Source of the DNA: Rubrivivax sp. | Lineage (GTDB): Bacteria > Pseudomonadota > Gammaproteobacteria > Burkholderiales > Burkholderiaceae_C | Length of the DNA: 64,000 nt | Direction of reading: 5' to 3' | Assembly: GCA_026125665.1 (NCBI GenBank) | Contig: JAHCKS010000007.1 | Location: 1 to 64,000, forward strand | Part shown: one piece after another, positions 15,694-24,260 of the stretch | Numbering within the stretch: the stretch's first letter is position 1 | Layout of the letters: the number at the start of each line of letters is the position of its first letter | Translations under genes and position numbers: made by a program | Notes under the pieces: model-generated | Seen by the model: the letters and a program-made list of their open reading frames with translations, nothing else | Told to the model about the DNA's origin: nothing | The model's database searches: none

Positions 15694-16431
15694 ATGGTCC
15701 CAAGCCGCCCGCCCGCCGCCGCGCGCATCCTCGTCGCCGAGGACCAGGCCGACATCCGCGACCTCATCGTGCTCAACCTGCAGGGCGCCGGCTACGAGGT
15801 GCAGGCGGTGCCCGACGGCGCCGCGGCGCTGGCCAGCCAGGCCGAACGCGCCAGCGACCTGCTCGTGCTCGACCTGATGATGCCCGCGCTCGACGGCCTG
15901 GAGGTGTGCAAGGCGCTGCGGGCGCGCGGCCGCGCCACGCCGATCCTGATGCTCACCGCCAAGGCGACCGAGCTCGACCGCGTGCTCGGCCTGGAGCTGG
16001 GTGCCGACGACTACCTGACCAAGCCCTTCTCGATGGCCGAGCTGCTGGCGCGCGTGAAGGCGTTGCTGCGCCGCGCCGAGCTGCTGCGTGCGGCGCAGCA
16101 GGGCGGCGGCGCGGCGCACGGGCAGCCCATCGTCAACGGCGAGCTCGAGATCCTGCGCGACCGGCGCGAGGTGCGCGTCGGCGGCCGGCTGCTCGACCTG
16201 ACGGCGCTGGAGTTCGACCTGCTCGTGCACTTCGCCAGCCACCCGGGGCGCGTGTTCTCGCGCGCCCAGCTGCTGGACGCCGTCTGGGGCTACTCGCACG
16301 AGGGCTACGAGCACACGGTGACGACACACATCAACCGCGTGCGCGCCAAGGTCGAGGCCGACCCGATGCGGCCGCGCTTCATCCTCACCGTGCGCGGTGC
16401 GGGCTACAAGATGCGCGATGCGCCGCGCTGA
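15694..16431 (+). CDS. OmpR/PhoB-type response regulator
   Basis: A 245-residue regulator. The receiver domain (about 10-125) has acidic residues E16-D17, the phospho-acceptor D60 in LLVLDLMMP, T88 in MLTA and K110 in LTKPFS. A winged-helix DNA-binding domain (about 135-240) includes LTALEFDLLVHFASHPGRVFSRAQLLDAVWGY and ends with RGAGYKM. ATG 15694 is the first good start; the AAGGAG at 15661 is too far to be its ribosome site. It forms an operon with the histidine kinase 35 bases downstream. Targets are unknown, although the surface-polysaccharide setting suggests envelope control. Confidence 0.9.
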   Translation: MVPSRPPAAARILVAEDQADIRDLIVLNLQGAGYEVQAVPDGAAALASQAERASDLLVLDLMMPALDGLEVCKALRARGRATPILMLTAKATELDRVLGLELGADDYLTKPFSMAELLARVKALLRRAELLRAAQQGGGAAHGQPIVNGELEILRDRREVRVGGRLLDLTALEFDLLVHFASHPGRVFSRAQLLDAVWGYSHEGYEHTVTTHINRVRAKVEADPMRPRFILTVRGAGYKMRDAPR

Positions 16432-16466
16432 GGCCGCCGCGCGAGCCCGGCCGCAGGTCCACCCAG

Positions 16467-18071
16467 ATGTCCGTCCGCCTGCGCCTGGCGCTCACCGTGC
16501 TGCTCACCGGCCTGGCCACCGCCGTCGGCGTGCTGGTGGCCATGGCGCTCGCCTTCGAGCGGTTCGAGCGCGAGGCGGCCTACGCGCGGGCCGATGCCTT
16601 CCTCGGCCGCGTCGTGGCGCTGCACGAGGACCTGCCGGCGTACCAGCGGCGCGACCCCGAGGCCTTCACCACCTTCCTCAAGAGCCTGCTGCTGTTCGAG
16701 GCCGACAGCCAGCTGTATCTGCTGGCGCCCGATGGCACGGTGCTCGCCAGCACAGGCAGCAAACCGCTGGCGCCGGAGTTCAAGGTGGCGATCGGGCCGG
16801 TGCGCCAGGCCGCCGCCGTGGCCGCGGCGCCCCCCGGTTCTGCGCCCGCGGGCGGGCCGCAGCGCGGCGCCGCCTACGTGATGGGCGACGACCCGGAGTA
16901 CATGGACGAAGGCGCCGTGATCGCCGCGCGCGCACTGACCCAGCCGTCGATCGCCCCGGGCGCCGACCTCGCCGGGTATCTGTACCTCGTCTGCCGCAAG
17001 CCGGGCTTGCCGCCCACGCGGCTGGCGCGCCTGGCGGGCCACCTGGCCGGGCCGGCGCTCGGTCCGGTGCTGGTGGTGGTGCTGCTGGCCACCGCGCTGG
17101 CGGCGTGGATCATCGCCGCGGTGACGCGGCCGCTGGCCGTGCTCAGCGACGAGGTGGCGAGCGCCGCGCGTGCCGGCTTCGCGCCGGGCGCACCGAGCGC
17201 GGCCCTGGCGGCGCGGCCGGCGGCCGATGACGAGTTCGGGCGCCTGCACGCCGGCTTCCAGATGCTGCTGACGAAGCTGCACGCGCAGTGGGACCAGCTG
17301 CGCCGGCTCGACGCCTTCCGGCGCGAGAGCGTGAGCAACCTCTCGCACGACCTGCGCTCGCCGCTGACCGCGGCCGCCGCAAGCCTGGAGACGCTGCAGC
17401 AGCGTCCCGCGCTCGCTGCCGACGCCGAGGCCACGCGGCTGGTGGACCTGGCGCTGCGCAACACCCACAACGCCGCGCGCATGGTGCGCTCGCTCGGCGA
17501 CCTGGCGGTGCTCGACGAGACGAGCTTCCGGCTGCGCCTGGCGCGGCTCGACCTGGCCGAGGTGCTGGACGACATCGCGATGCGTTTCGCCGAACGCGCC
17601 GCGCGGCAGGGCGTGGCCATCCGCTGCGAGTTCGGCGACGCCGACGACGGCGCCATGGCCGCCGAGGTCGACGTCGAGCTGATCGAGCGCGCCGTCGCCA
17701 ACCTGCTGGACAACTCGTTGCGTCACACGCCCGCCGGCGGTCGCATCGTGCTCTCGGCGCACCGCCAGCCGGCAGCCGGCTCACCCGCCGGGGTGCCGGC
17801 GGGGAACGGGGCCGAGACGTTGCGCCTGACGGTGCAGGACACAGGGTCCGGCATCGACCCTGCCGACCTGGCGAGGCTGTTCGACCGCCACTTCAGCGGC
17901 GGTGGCCACCGCCCGGGGCACGGCGGCAACGGCCTGGGGCTGGCCATCGTGCAGCGCATCGTCGAGCTGCACGGCGGCCGTGTGCAGGTGGCCAGCACCC
18001 CCGGCGCCGGCACCGCCGTGACGCTGGAGCTGCCGGCTCGCCCACCGGAGGCGGACGCCAGCGCCGGGTAG
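16467..18071 (+). CDS. membrane sensor histidine kinase
   Basis: A 534-residue kinase and partner of the upstream regulator. There is a transmembrane segment at about residues 7-28, a periplasmic sensor region at about 30-195, and a second membrane segment at about 197-217. A HAMP-like linker follows, then HisKA with H294 in VSNLSHDLRSPL, and HATPase_c with N412-N416 (NLLDNSLRH), the G1 box DTGSGID (458-464) and the G2 box GGNGLGLAIV (487-496). All catalytic elements are present. A low-complexity Ala/Pro/Gly stretch near 114-135 sits in the sensor domain. The signal sensed cannot be read from sequence. Confidence 0.9.
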   Translation: MSVRLRLALTVLLTGLATAVGVLVAMALAFERFEREAAYARADAFLGRVVALHEDLPAYQRRDPEAFTTFLKSLLLFEADSQLYLLAPDGTVLASTGSKPLAPEFKVAIGPVRQAAAVAAAPPGSAPAGGPQRGAAYVMGDDPEYMDEGAVIAARALTQPSIAPGADLAGYLYLVCRKPGLPPTRLARLAGHLAGPALGPVLVVVLLATALAAWIIAAVTRPLAVLSDEVASAARAGFAPGAPSAALAARPAADDEFGRLHAGFQMLLTKLHAQWDQLRRLDAFRRESVSNLSHDLRSPLTAAAASLETLQQRPALAADAEATRLVDLALRNTHNAARMVRSLGDLAVLDETSFRLRLARLDLAEVLDDIAMRFAERAARQGVAIRCEFGDADDGAMAAEVDVELIERAVANLLDNSLRHTPAGGRIVLSAHRQPAAGSPAGVPAGNGAETLRLTVQDTGSGIDPADLARLFDRHFSGGGHRPGHGGNGLGLAIVQRIVELHGGRVQVASTPGAGTAVTLELPARPPEADASAG

Positions 18072-18247
18072 CGCCACCGCGTTGCCGCCGGGCACCGCCA
18101 CCGCGCGCCCCGATGGCGTCGCGCCCGGGCGGCAGCGCCGAGCGCGGGCGAAGACGCTGCCCGAGCCCGCCGGACGGGCCGAACAGCCCGCCAAACCCGC
18201 GCCTGCTCCACCGATCGGCGCCGGGCGCGCCGGGCCAGACTGGGAAG

Positions 18248-20026
18248 ATGACAGTCGATGCGGTCCTCGTGCTCCAGCGCAGCGACGTGGTCCGCATTGC
18301 GGCGGCCCCGGCGCGCCATGCCGGCGCGCGCCTGCTCTTCGTCGACCCGGGCCTGCTGGACGACGCCGCGCAGCGCGGCCTGACGAGAAGCGAGAACTAC
18401 GAGTACCGCCGGCTCGACCTCGGGCCGGACCTGCAGGCCCGTGCCGCCAGCGAGGCGATGGCCCGCGCCACGCTCGTCGACCTGCAGCTCACCGCCGAAC
18501 GCGAGCGCCTCTGGGGCGAGGGCGGCCAGGCGCTCACCGGCTGGGACGTGGGCCTCTTCTTCCTTGCGCTGCAACGCGCCGCCGTGGCGCGCGCCATCGG
18601 CAAGGCGGTGGCCGGCACCTTCAAGGAACAGAGCATCGGCCTGCTGCGGCCCGCTAACCCGCAGCAGATGTACTTCGATTCGTTCGTCAGCGCCGACCTC
18701 GTCGGCCAGGACCCGGCGCGCTTCTCGATCGTCGACCGCTACCACGATGCACGCTGGCAGCGCCCGGACGCCTACGACCACGTGCTCGACGCGCGGACGA
18801 TGGGCGCACTGCTCGCGCGCGGCGTCATCTCGCTCGTCAGCCACGTGCCCACCTGCTTCTACGACCGTGCCTGGCTGGCCGAGGAGGTGGCGCGATCGCA
18901 CGCCTACACGCTCGACCTGCCGAGCCCGTTCTGGGACGTGCCGCTGCATCGCGGCGGCACGTCGCTGCTCGTGCCGCGCGCCAGCCTCGCGGCCGAGGCG
19001 GAAGTGGCCGACTACGGCGCACGCGTCGTGCGCGTGCTCGAGCCGCTGCTCGCCGACCTGCTGCCGCAACAGCGCGCGCGCGAGGAGCAGATCACCGCCT
19101 GGGCGGCGCGTTCGCGCTGGCAGGCGCTGAACTTCCTGCAGCTGCGCCGGGCCTTCTCCCGGCTGCCGCAGCACGGCGGCGGGGTCGCCGTGCCCGACTT
19201 CCTCGTCGCCGACCAGGACACGGGCCTCAACGGCCCGCTCTTCTCGGTGGCCGACCGCGTCGGCGCCTCGATCACCGTGGTGCCGCATTCGGGGCACGTG
19301 TCGATGCTGCTGCCGCACGGCCGCCGCGTGCAGGTGGTCGAACGCGCCGGCTACGGCTGCGCGCCGCGCACGCTGCTCGGGCAGGCGCTGCCCACACGGG
19401 CCGTGCGCTTCAACCGCGTGGCCGAGCGGCGCGCGCCGCCGGCCGCGGGCGAGGGCCGGCGACTGAAGCGCCTCGTGCTGTTGCTCAACAGCATGAGCAC
19501 CGAAGGGCTGAGCCACGTCGACGCGCACGCGCTGGCGGAGTTCTACCGGCCGCTCGCGGCGCTGTGCTCCGAGGCCGGCGTCGAGCTCGTGCTGCGGCCG
19601 AAACCCGGTGCGCCGGCGCTGGCGGTGCTGGCCGGTGCGCTCGACCTGCCGCCGGCGCAGCTCGTCGGCGCCGTGCAGGCCCCGTTGCCCACGCTGGCCG
19701 AAGGCAGCGAGCTGTGCCTCGCGTGGGGCGAGCCGACCACCGGCATCGCGCCTTTCCTCGACTCGGGCTGCCTCGTGCTGCAGGTGATGCGCGAACGCTG
19801 GCCGGTGGACTACGTGGTCTGCATGCCGCTCGTGCGCGACGGCGTCGTGCCGACGCATGAGCCGGCCGGGGCGCTGGCGGCGGTGCGCCGCTACGCCGGC
19901 GACCCGGCGCTGCTGGGGGCGCACACGGCGCGCCAGAGCGCCGCCTTCGATGCGCGCGCCGCCGGCGCGCACGACCACCTCTTCGATCGCGCCATCGAGC
20001 CCGCGCACGAGCGCGCCGCCGCCTGA
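18248..20026 (+). CDS. large protein of the surface-polysaccharide locus, possibly a GT-B-like glycosyltransferase
   Basis: A 592-residue soluble protein that I do not recognise with certainty. The C-terminal third has the order seen in donor domains of GT-B enzymes: LKRLVLLLNSMSTEG, VELVLRPKPGAPAL, then ELCLAWGEPTTGIAPFLDSGCLVLQV, where such enzymes recognise a nucleotide sugar and a Ser/Glu-containing loop. The N-terminal part (residues 1-220) has LLFVDPGLLDDAA and FFLALQRAAVARAIGKAV, and the mid-part carries FNRVAERR. There is no signal peptide. It is 61 bases upstream of pseB, so it probably uses or builds the nonulosonic-acid-containing glycan. The assignment is inferred mainly from context. 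Confidence 0.55.
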   Translation: MTVDAVLVLQRSDVVRIAAAPARHAGARLLFVDPGLLDDAAQRGLTRSENYEYRRLDLGPDLQARAASEAMARATLVDLQLTAERERLWGEGGQALTGWDVGLFFLALQRAAVARAIGKAVAGTFKEQSIGLLRPANPQQMYFDSFVSADLVGQDPARFSIVDRYHDARWQRPDAYDHVLDARTMGALLARGVISLVSHVPTCFYDRAWLAEEVARSHAYTLDLPSPFWDVPLHRGGTSLLVPRASLAAEAEVADYGARVVRVLEPLLADLLPQQRAREEQITAWAARSRWQALNFLQLRRAFSRLPQHGGGVAVPDFLVADQDTGLNGPLFSVADRVGASITVVPHSGHVSMLLPHGRRVQVVERAGYGCAPRTLLGQALPTRAVRFNRVAERRAPPAAGEGRRLKRLVLLLNSMSTEGLSHVDAHALAEFYRPLAALCSEAGVELVLRPKPGAPALAVLAGALDLPPAQLVGAVQAPLPTLAEGSELCLAWGEPTTGIAPFLDSGCLVLQVMRERWPVDYVVCMPLVRDGVVPTHEPAGALAAVRRYAGDPALLGAHTARQSAAFDARAAGAHDHLFDRAIEPAHERAAA

Positions 20027-20087
20027 GCGCGCCGAGCCGGCCGCCGAGTAACAACACCTTCCCCGATCCGACCCCGAGCGACCCACC

Positions 20088-21104
20088 ATGCTCAACGACA
20101 AGTCCATCCTCGTCACCGGCGGCACCGGCAGCTTCGGCCGTGCCTTCGTGAAGACCGTGCTCGAGCGCTATCCGCGCGTGCGGCGCCTCGTCATCTTCTC
20201 GCGCGACGAGCTCAAGCAGTTCGAGATGGCGCAGCAGTTCGCGCCGCTCAGGCACCCGGGCCTGCGCTTCTTCATCGGCGACGTGCGCGACGCGCACCGC
20301 CTGAAGCGCGCAATGGAAGGCATCGACATCGTCGTGCACGCCGCGGCGCTGAAGCAGGTGCCGGCCGCCGAGTACAACCCGATGGAGGCGATCAAGACCA
20401 ACGTGCTGGGCGCGCAGAACGTCATCGAGGCCTGCCTGGACTCGGGCGTCAAGCGCGTCGTGGCGCTCTCCACCGACAAGGCCGCCGCGCCGATCAACCT
20501 CTACGGCGCCACCAAGCTGTGCAGCGACAAGCTCTTCGTCGCCGCCAACAACATCCGCGGCAGCCGCGACCTGCGTTTCTCGGTCGTGCGCTACGGCAAC
20601 GTCATGGGCAGCCGCGGCTCGGTGATCCCGTTTTTCCTCGGCCAGCGCGAGCAGGGCGTGCTGCCGATCACGCACCCGGACATGACGCGCTTCAACATCT
20701 CGCTGGACGACGGGGTGGCGATGGTGCTTTGGAGCATCGAGCACGCCTGGGGCGGCGAGATCCTGGTGCCCAAGATCCCGAGCTACCGCATCACCGACGT
20801 CGCCGAGGCGGTGGCTCCGGCGGCGCGCCAGCGGGTCGTCGGCATCCGCCCGGGCGAGAAGCTGCACGAGGAGATGATCACCGCCAGCGACAGCCCGAAC
20901 ACGGTGGACCTCGGCCGCTACTTCGCCATCCTGCCCTCGGGTGCCGACTACTCCATCGACGACTACTGCGCGCGCATGAACGGCACCCGCGTGCAGCCGG
21001 GCTTCAGCTACGACAGCGGCAGCAACAGCGACTTCCTGTCCGTGCCGCAGCTGCGCGCGCTGATCGACAAGCACGTGGAGAACCCGCATGTCGCCCATCA
21101 CTGA
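20088..21104 (+). CDS. pseB: UDP-GlcNAc 4,6-dehydratase (inverting), PseB
   Basis: A 338-residue extended SDR enzyme. The NAD(P)-binding motif GGTGSFGRAF is at 11-20. D130-K131 (STDKAA) plus Y139 and K143 (YGATK) form the active site, as in Helicobacter PseB/FlaA1. It removes water from UDP-GlcNAc and inverts C5 to give UDP-2-acetamido-2,6-dideoxy-L-arabino-hexos-4-ulose, the first pseudaminic-acid intermediate. Length equals the family norm. The last 17 bases overlap the next gene, a reductase, where PseB is usually followed by the aminotransferase PseC. Confidence 0.92.
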   Translation: MLNDKSILVTGGTGSFGRAFVKTVLERYPRVRRLVIFSRDELKQFEMAQQFAPLRHPGLRFFIGDVRDAHRLKRAMEGIDIVVHAAALKQVPAAEYNPMEAIKTNVLGAQNVIEACLDSGVKRVVALSTDKAAAPINLYGATKLCSDKLFVAANNIRGSRDLRFSVVRYGNVMGSRGSVIPFFLGQREQGVLPITHPDMTRFNISLDDGVAMVLWSIEHAWGGEILVPKIPSYRITDVAEAVAPAARQRVVGIRPGEKLHEEMITASDSPNTVDLGRYFAILPSGADYSIDDYCARMNGTRVQPGFSYDSGSNSDFLSVPQLRALIDKHVENPHVAHH

Positions 21105-22077
21105 ACGCACGCTGCCGCTGCCGCGCGACGGCGAGGTGCCGGCCTCACCCGCCGGCCCGGTGCTGGTGCTCGGCCACACCGGCCTGCTCGGCCAGGCGCT
21201 GGTGCGCGTCGCCGAACGGCGCGGCCATCGTGCGATCGGCATCTCGAGCCGCACGGTGCCCGGGCTCAACCTCGCGCGCCAGAGCGACCTGGCGCCGTTC
21301 CTCGACCGGCTCGCGCCATCGCTCGTCGTCAACGCGGCGGCGCTGACCGACCTCGCTGCGTGCGAAGCCGACATGTCGGCCGCGCACGAGGTCAACGCGC
21401 GGCTGCCCGGCCTTCTGGCCGAGTGGGGCCGCCGCCGCGGCACGCCGTGGGTGCAGGTGTCCACCGACCACTACTGGTGCGACATCGAGAACGTGCGCCA
21501 CGACGAGCGCGCGCCGCTCAGCCCGCCCAACACCTATGCGCGCACCAAGCGCGCCGGCGAGGAGCTGGCGCGCAAGGACCCCGGCTGCCTCGTGCTGCGC
21601 ACGAACATCGTCGGCTTCCGCGGCCGCGCCGGCGTGCCGACCTTCGTCGAATGGGCGCTCGCGGCGCTCGCCAGCGGCCAGCCCTTCGACACCTACACCG
21701 ATGTGTGGGCCAGCAGCATCGAGGTGCACCAGTTCGCCGACGCGCTGTTCGACCTCGTCGCGATGGGGGCCACCGGCCTCGTCAACGTCGCCAGCCGCGA
21801 CTCCGTGAGCAAGGCCGACTTCGTCGCCGCGCTGGCCGAGGCCGGCGGCTACGACACGGCGCTCGCGCACCGCGTGCCGCGCCCGCGCCGCCGGCGCCCG
21901 CGCCGCGCCAACGCGATGGGCCTGGACGTGGCGCGGGCCGAGGCGCTGCTCGGCCGGGCGCTGCCGACGCTGCCCGAGGTGATCGACGCCATCGTCGCGA
22001 GCCCCGCGATGCCCATGCCGAGTGTGCAGATCGCGCCGGCCGCCGGGCTGGACCTCGAAATCGACACCGCGGCCTGA
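21088..22077 (+). CDS. RmlD-like NAD(P)-dependent sugar reductase
   Basis: A 329-residue extended SDR of the dTDP-4-dehydrorhamnose reductase type. GHTGLLGQALV (33-43) is the nucleotide motif, VVNAAALTDLAACE follows, and the YxxxK pair lies in NTYARTKRAGEE. It would reduce a 4-keto sugar. Starting inside pseB, it is probably coupled with it and may act on the PseB product in place of an aminotransferase. It has a Pro/Arg-rich insertion near residues 265-280 and a C-terminal tail longer than RmlD. The exact substrate is not deducible. Confidence 0.8.
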   Translation: MSPITERTLPLPRDGEVPASPAGPVLVLGHTGLLGQALVRVAERRGHRAIGISSRTVPGLNLARQSDLAPFLDRLAPSLVVNAAALTDLAACEADMSAAHEVNARLPGLLAEWGRRRGTPWVQVSTDHYWCDIENVRHDERAPLSPPNTYARTKRAGEELARKDPGCLVLRTNIVGFRGRAGVPTFVEWALAALASGQPFDTYTDVWASSIEVHQFADALFDLVAMGATGLVNVASRDSVSKADFVAALAEAGGYDTALAHRVPRPRRRRPRRANAMGLDVARAEALLGRALPTLPEVIDAIVASPAMPMPSVQIAPAAGLDLEIDTAA

Positions 22078-22103
22078 TGCGCAGGCAACGGCCGGAGCCC
22101 CCG

Positions 22104-23243
22104 ATGTCGAAGCACGACACCCCCGAACCCATCCGCATTGCCGGGCGCGTGCTCGCGCTCGATGCGCCGACCTACTTCATCGCCGACATCGCCGCCAACC
22201 ACGACGGCGACCTCGAGCGCGCCAAGGCGCTGATCTGGCAGGCCAAGGAAGCCGGCGCGGATTGCGCGAAGTTCCAGCACTTCAAGGCCGAGAAGATCGT
22301 CAGCGACCGCGGCTTCAAGGCCCTGGCAAAGGAGGGCGCGCGGCTCGGCCACCAGGCGGCCTGGGACAAGCCGGTGTTCGACGTCTACCGCGCCTACGAG
22401 CTGAACCGCGAATGGAACGAGGAGCTTGCCGCCACGGCGCGTGCCGCCGGCATCCACTTCATGACCACCCCGTACGACGAGGACGCGGTGGCCAGCGTCG
22501 ACGCGCTCGTGCCGGCGTGGAAGATCGGCTCGGGCGACATCACGTGGACCGAGTTCATTCGCCAGGTCGCCGGCACCGGCAAGCCGCTGCTGCTGGCCAC
22601 CGGCGCCAGCACGATGGTCGACGTCGAGCGCGCCGTGCGCACCGTGCTCGCGGTGAACCGGCAGCTCGTGCTGATGCAGTGCAACACCAACTACACCGGC
22701 TCGCTCGAGAACTTCCGCCACATCAACCTGAACGTGCTGAAGACGTATGCGGCGCGTTACCCGGGCGTGCTGCTGGGCCTGTCGGACCACTCGCCGGGCC
22801 ACGCCACGGTGCTGGGCGCGGTGGCACTCGGCGCGCGCGCGGTGGAGAAGCACTTCACCGACGACAACACGCGCGTGGGTCCGGACCACGGCTTCGCGAT
22901 GAACCCCGCCACCTGGCGCGAGATGGTCGATCGCACGCGCGAGCTCGAAACCGCGCTGGGCGACGGCATCAAGCGGGTCGAGGCCAACGAAGTGCAGACG
23001 GCGGTGCTGCAGCAACGCTGCCTGCGCGCGCGTCGCGACCTGGCCGCGGGCACCGTTCTGACGATGGACGACCTCGAGCCGTTGCGGCCGGCACCCGCTG
23101 GTGCGGCGCGGCCGTACGAGCTGAGCTCGCTGCTGGGTCGCAGGTTGCGCAGCGCGTGCGCCTTCGGCGAGGCGCTGGCGCTGGACGACGTCGAGGCCGG
23201 CGCGGCGCCCGAGCGCAGCGGCAAGGCCCTGGTGGTGTGTTGA
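22104..23243 (+). CDS. pseI: nonulosonic (pseudaminic-type) acid synthase, NeuB/PseI family
   Basis: A 379-residue NeuB-family enzyme that joins a 6-carbon amino sugar with phosphoenolpyruvate to give a nine-carbon keto acid. The TIM-barrel part (about 20-300) has IADIAANHDGDLERAK, DCAKFQHF, FMTTPYDEDA, KIGSGD, LLATGASTM, MQCNTNYTG and GLSDHSPGHA. The C-terminal SAF-like antifreeze domain (about 310-370) has LRARRDLAAGTVLTMDDLEPLRP. PseI- against LegI- or NeuB-type specificity is set by the locus: PseB, PseH-like and PseF-like neighbours favour pseudaminic-type chemistry. Confidence 0.88.
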   Translation: MSKHDTPEPIRIAGRVLALDAPTYFIADIAANHDGDLERAKALIWQAKEAGADCAKFQHFKAEKIVSDRGFKALAKEGARLGHQAAWDKPVFDVYRAYELNREWNEELAATARAAGIHFMTTPYDEDAVASVDALVPAWKIGSGDITWTEFIRQVAGTGKPLLLATGASTMVDVERAVRTVLAVNRQLVLMQCNTNYTGSLENFRHINLNVLKTYAARYPGVLLGLSDHSPGHATVLGAVALGARAVEKHFTDDNTRVGPDHGFAMNPATWREMVDRTRELETALGDGIKRVEANEVQTAVLQQRCLRARRDLAAGTVLTMDDLEPLRPAPAGAARPYELSSLLGRRLRSACAFGEALALDDVEAGAAPERSGKALVVC

Positions 23244-23259
23244 AGTGAATCCTTTGCAG

Positions 23260-23598
23260 GTGGTGGCGGGATCGGGCCGGCGGGCTGCCCTGCTCTGGTC
23301 GTGGCGGGATCGGCCCGGCGGGGTGCCCCACGCAGCGAATGTCCTCTTTCGAGGGCCCGGCTTCGCAGGGCCCTCGAATGCCCCCTTGATTTCGCTGCGC
23401 GGGGCACCCCGCCGGGCCGATCCGGCACCGCCGGTGGTGTCCCATCGAAGACAGCCCACGGTGCCACGCCAAGGCCGCCGAGTGGTCGGCGCAGCGAAAT
23501 CAAGGGGGCACTGGGGGGACCAGCGAAGCTGGGCCGCCCAAAGAGGACATTCGCGGAGCCGACCACCCGGCGGCCTTGGCGCGCCACGACCTCGATCG
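23260..23598. repeat. dispersed double-hairpin intergenic repeat, full copy 1 (339 bp)
   Basis: Two inverted units face each other. Unit 1 has perfect 23-bp arms (23307-23329 and 23401-23423); unit 2 has 24-bp arms (23467-23490 and 23558-23581) with one mismatch. The two loops are themselves reverse complements over about 64 bases (GCGAATGTCCTCTTT... and CGCAGCGAAATCAAGGGGGC...), and each holds its own small hairpin, TTCGAGGGCCC paired with GGGCCCTCGAA in unit 1. The left end is tandemly duplicated (23260-23296 and 23297-23329). Ends are short imperfect inverted repeats (GTGGTGGCGGG and CGCGCCACGAC). Other copies: 38316-38620 and 24971-25032. It encodes no supportable protein. Confidence 0.85.
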
Positions 23599-23644
23599 GG
23601 TCTCATGCGCCGCGCGTCGCGCGAAGCGCGGTGGAGCCACTGAG

Positions 23645-24232
23645 ATGCTGCAAGGCAAGACCGTCGGCCTGCGCGCCATCGAATCGCACGACCTGCCGCA
23701 GCTGCTGGCGTGGCGCAACGACCCGCGCCTGCGCCGCTACTTCCGCGAGCATCGCGAGCTGAACCTCACGCAGCAGCGGCAGTGGTTCGACAGCAAGGTC
23801 AACGGCGACCCGACGACGCGCATGTTCGCCATCGTCGAGCGCGGCCGCGACGGCGGGGCCCATCACGGGCACGTCGGGCGCCTGCTCGGCGCCTGCGGCC
23901 TGTGCTACATCGACTGGGTCAACCGCACGGCCGACTTCAGCATCTACATCGGCGCCGATGACCTGTACATCGACGAGCGCTACGCGCCCGACGCGGCGGT
24001 GACGATGATCGGCTACGCCTTCGACGAGCTCGGGCTGCACCGCCTGTGGTCGGAGATCTACGGCTTCGATGCCCCCAAGCAGCGCTTCTTCGAGGCGCTC
24101 GGCTTCACGCTGGACGGCGTGCACCGGCAGACGCACTGGGCCGAGGGCGGCTGGCACGACAGCCACTACTACTCGCTGCTCTCCACCGATGCCCGACCGA
24201 AGTCGCCGCAGGCCGCGTCGCACGGCAAGTGA
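23645..24232 (+). CDS. pseH: PseH-like GNAT acetyltransferase
   Basis: A 195-residue GNAT-fold protein, start ATG 23645 with GGAG at 23633-23636. Typical of PseH: GLRAIESHDLPQLLAWRNDPRL at the N-terminus, then LTQQRQWFDSK, ACGLCYIDWVNRTADFSIYIG and FDAPKQRFFEALGFTLDG. PseH acetylates the 4-amino group of the UDP-sugar made by PseC. Here no PseC is visible, so its acceptor may differ or the aminotransferase lies elsewhere in the genome. It follows the full intergenic repeat and is 28 bases ahead of pseF. Confidence 0.8.
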   Translation: MLQGKTVGLRAIESHDLPQLLAWRNDPRLRRYFREHRELNLTQQRQWFDSKVNGDPTTRMFAIVERGRDGGAHHGHVGRLLGACGLCYIDWVNRTADFSIYIGADDLYIDERYAPDAAVTMIGYAFDELGLHRLWSEIYGFDAPKQRFFEALGFTLDGVHRQTHWAEGGWHDSHYYSLLSTDARPKSPQAASHGK

Positions 24233-24260
24233 GCACAGCCACGACATCCAGGACCGCAAG

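Noticed and set aside
22757-23587. Open frames crossing the dispersed repeat on the minus strand
   Set aside because: The frames are shadows of the pseI gene and of the hairpin arms; the repeated peptide segments (for example SRGHS) simply reflect translation of the intergenic repeat in different frames.
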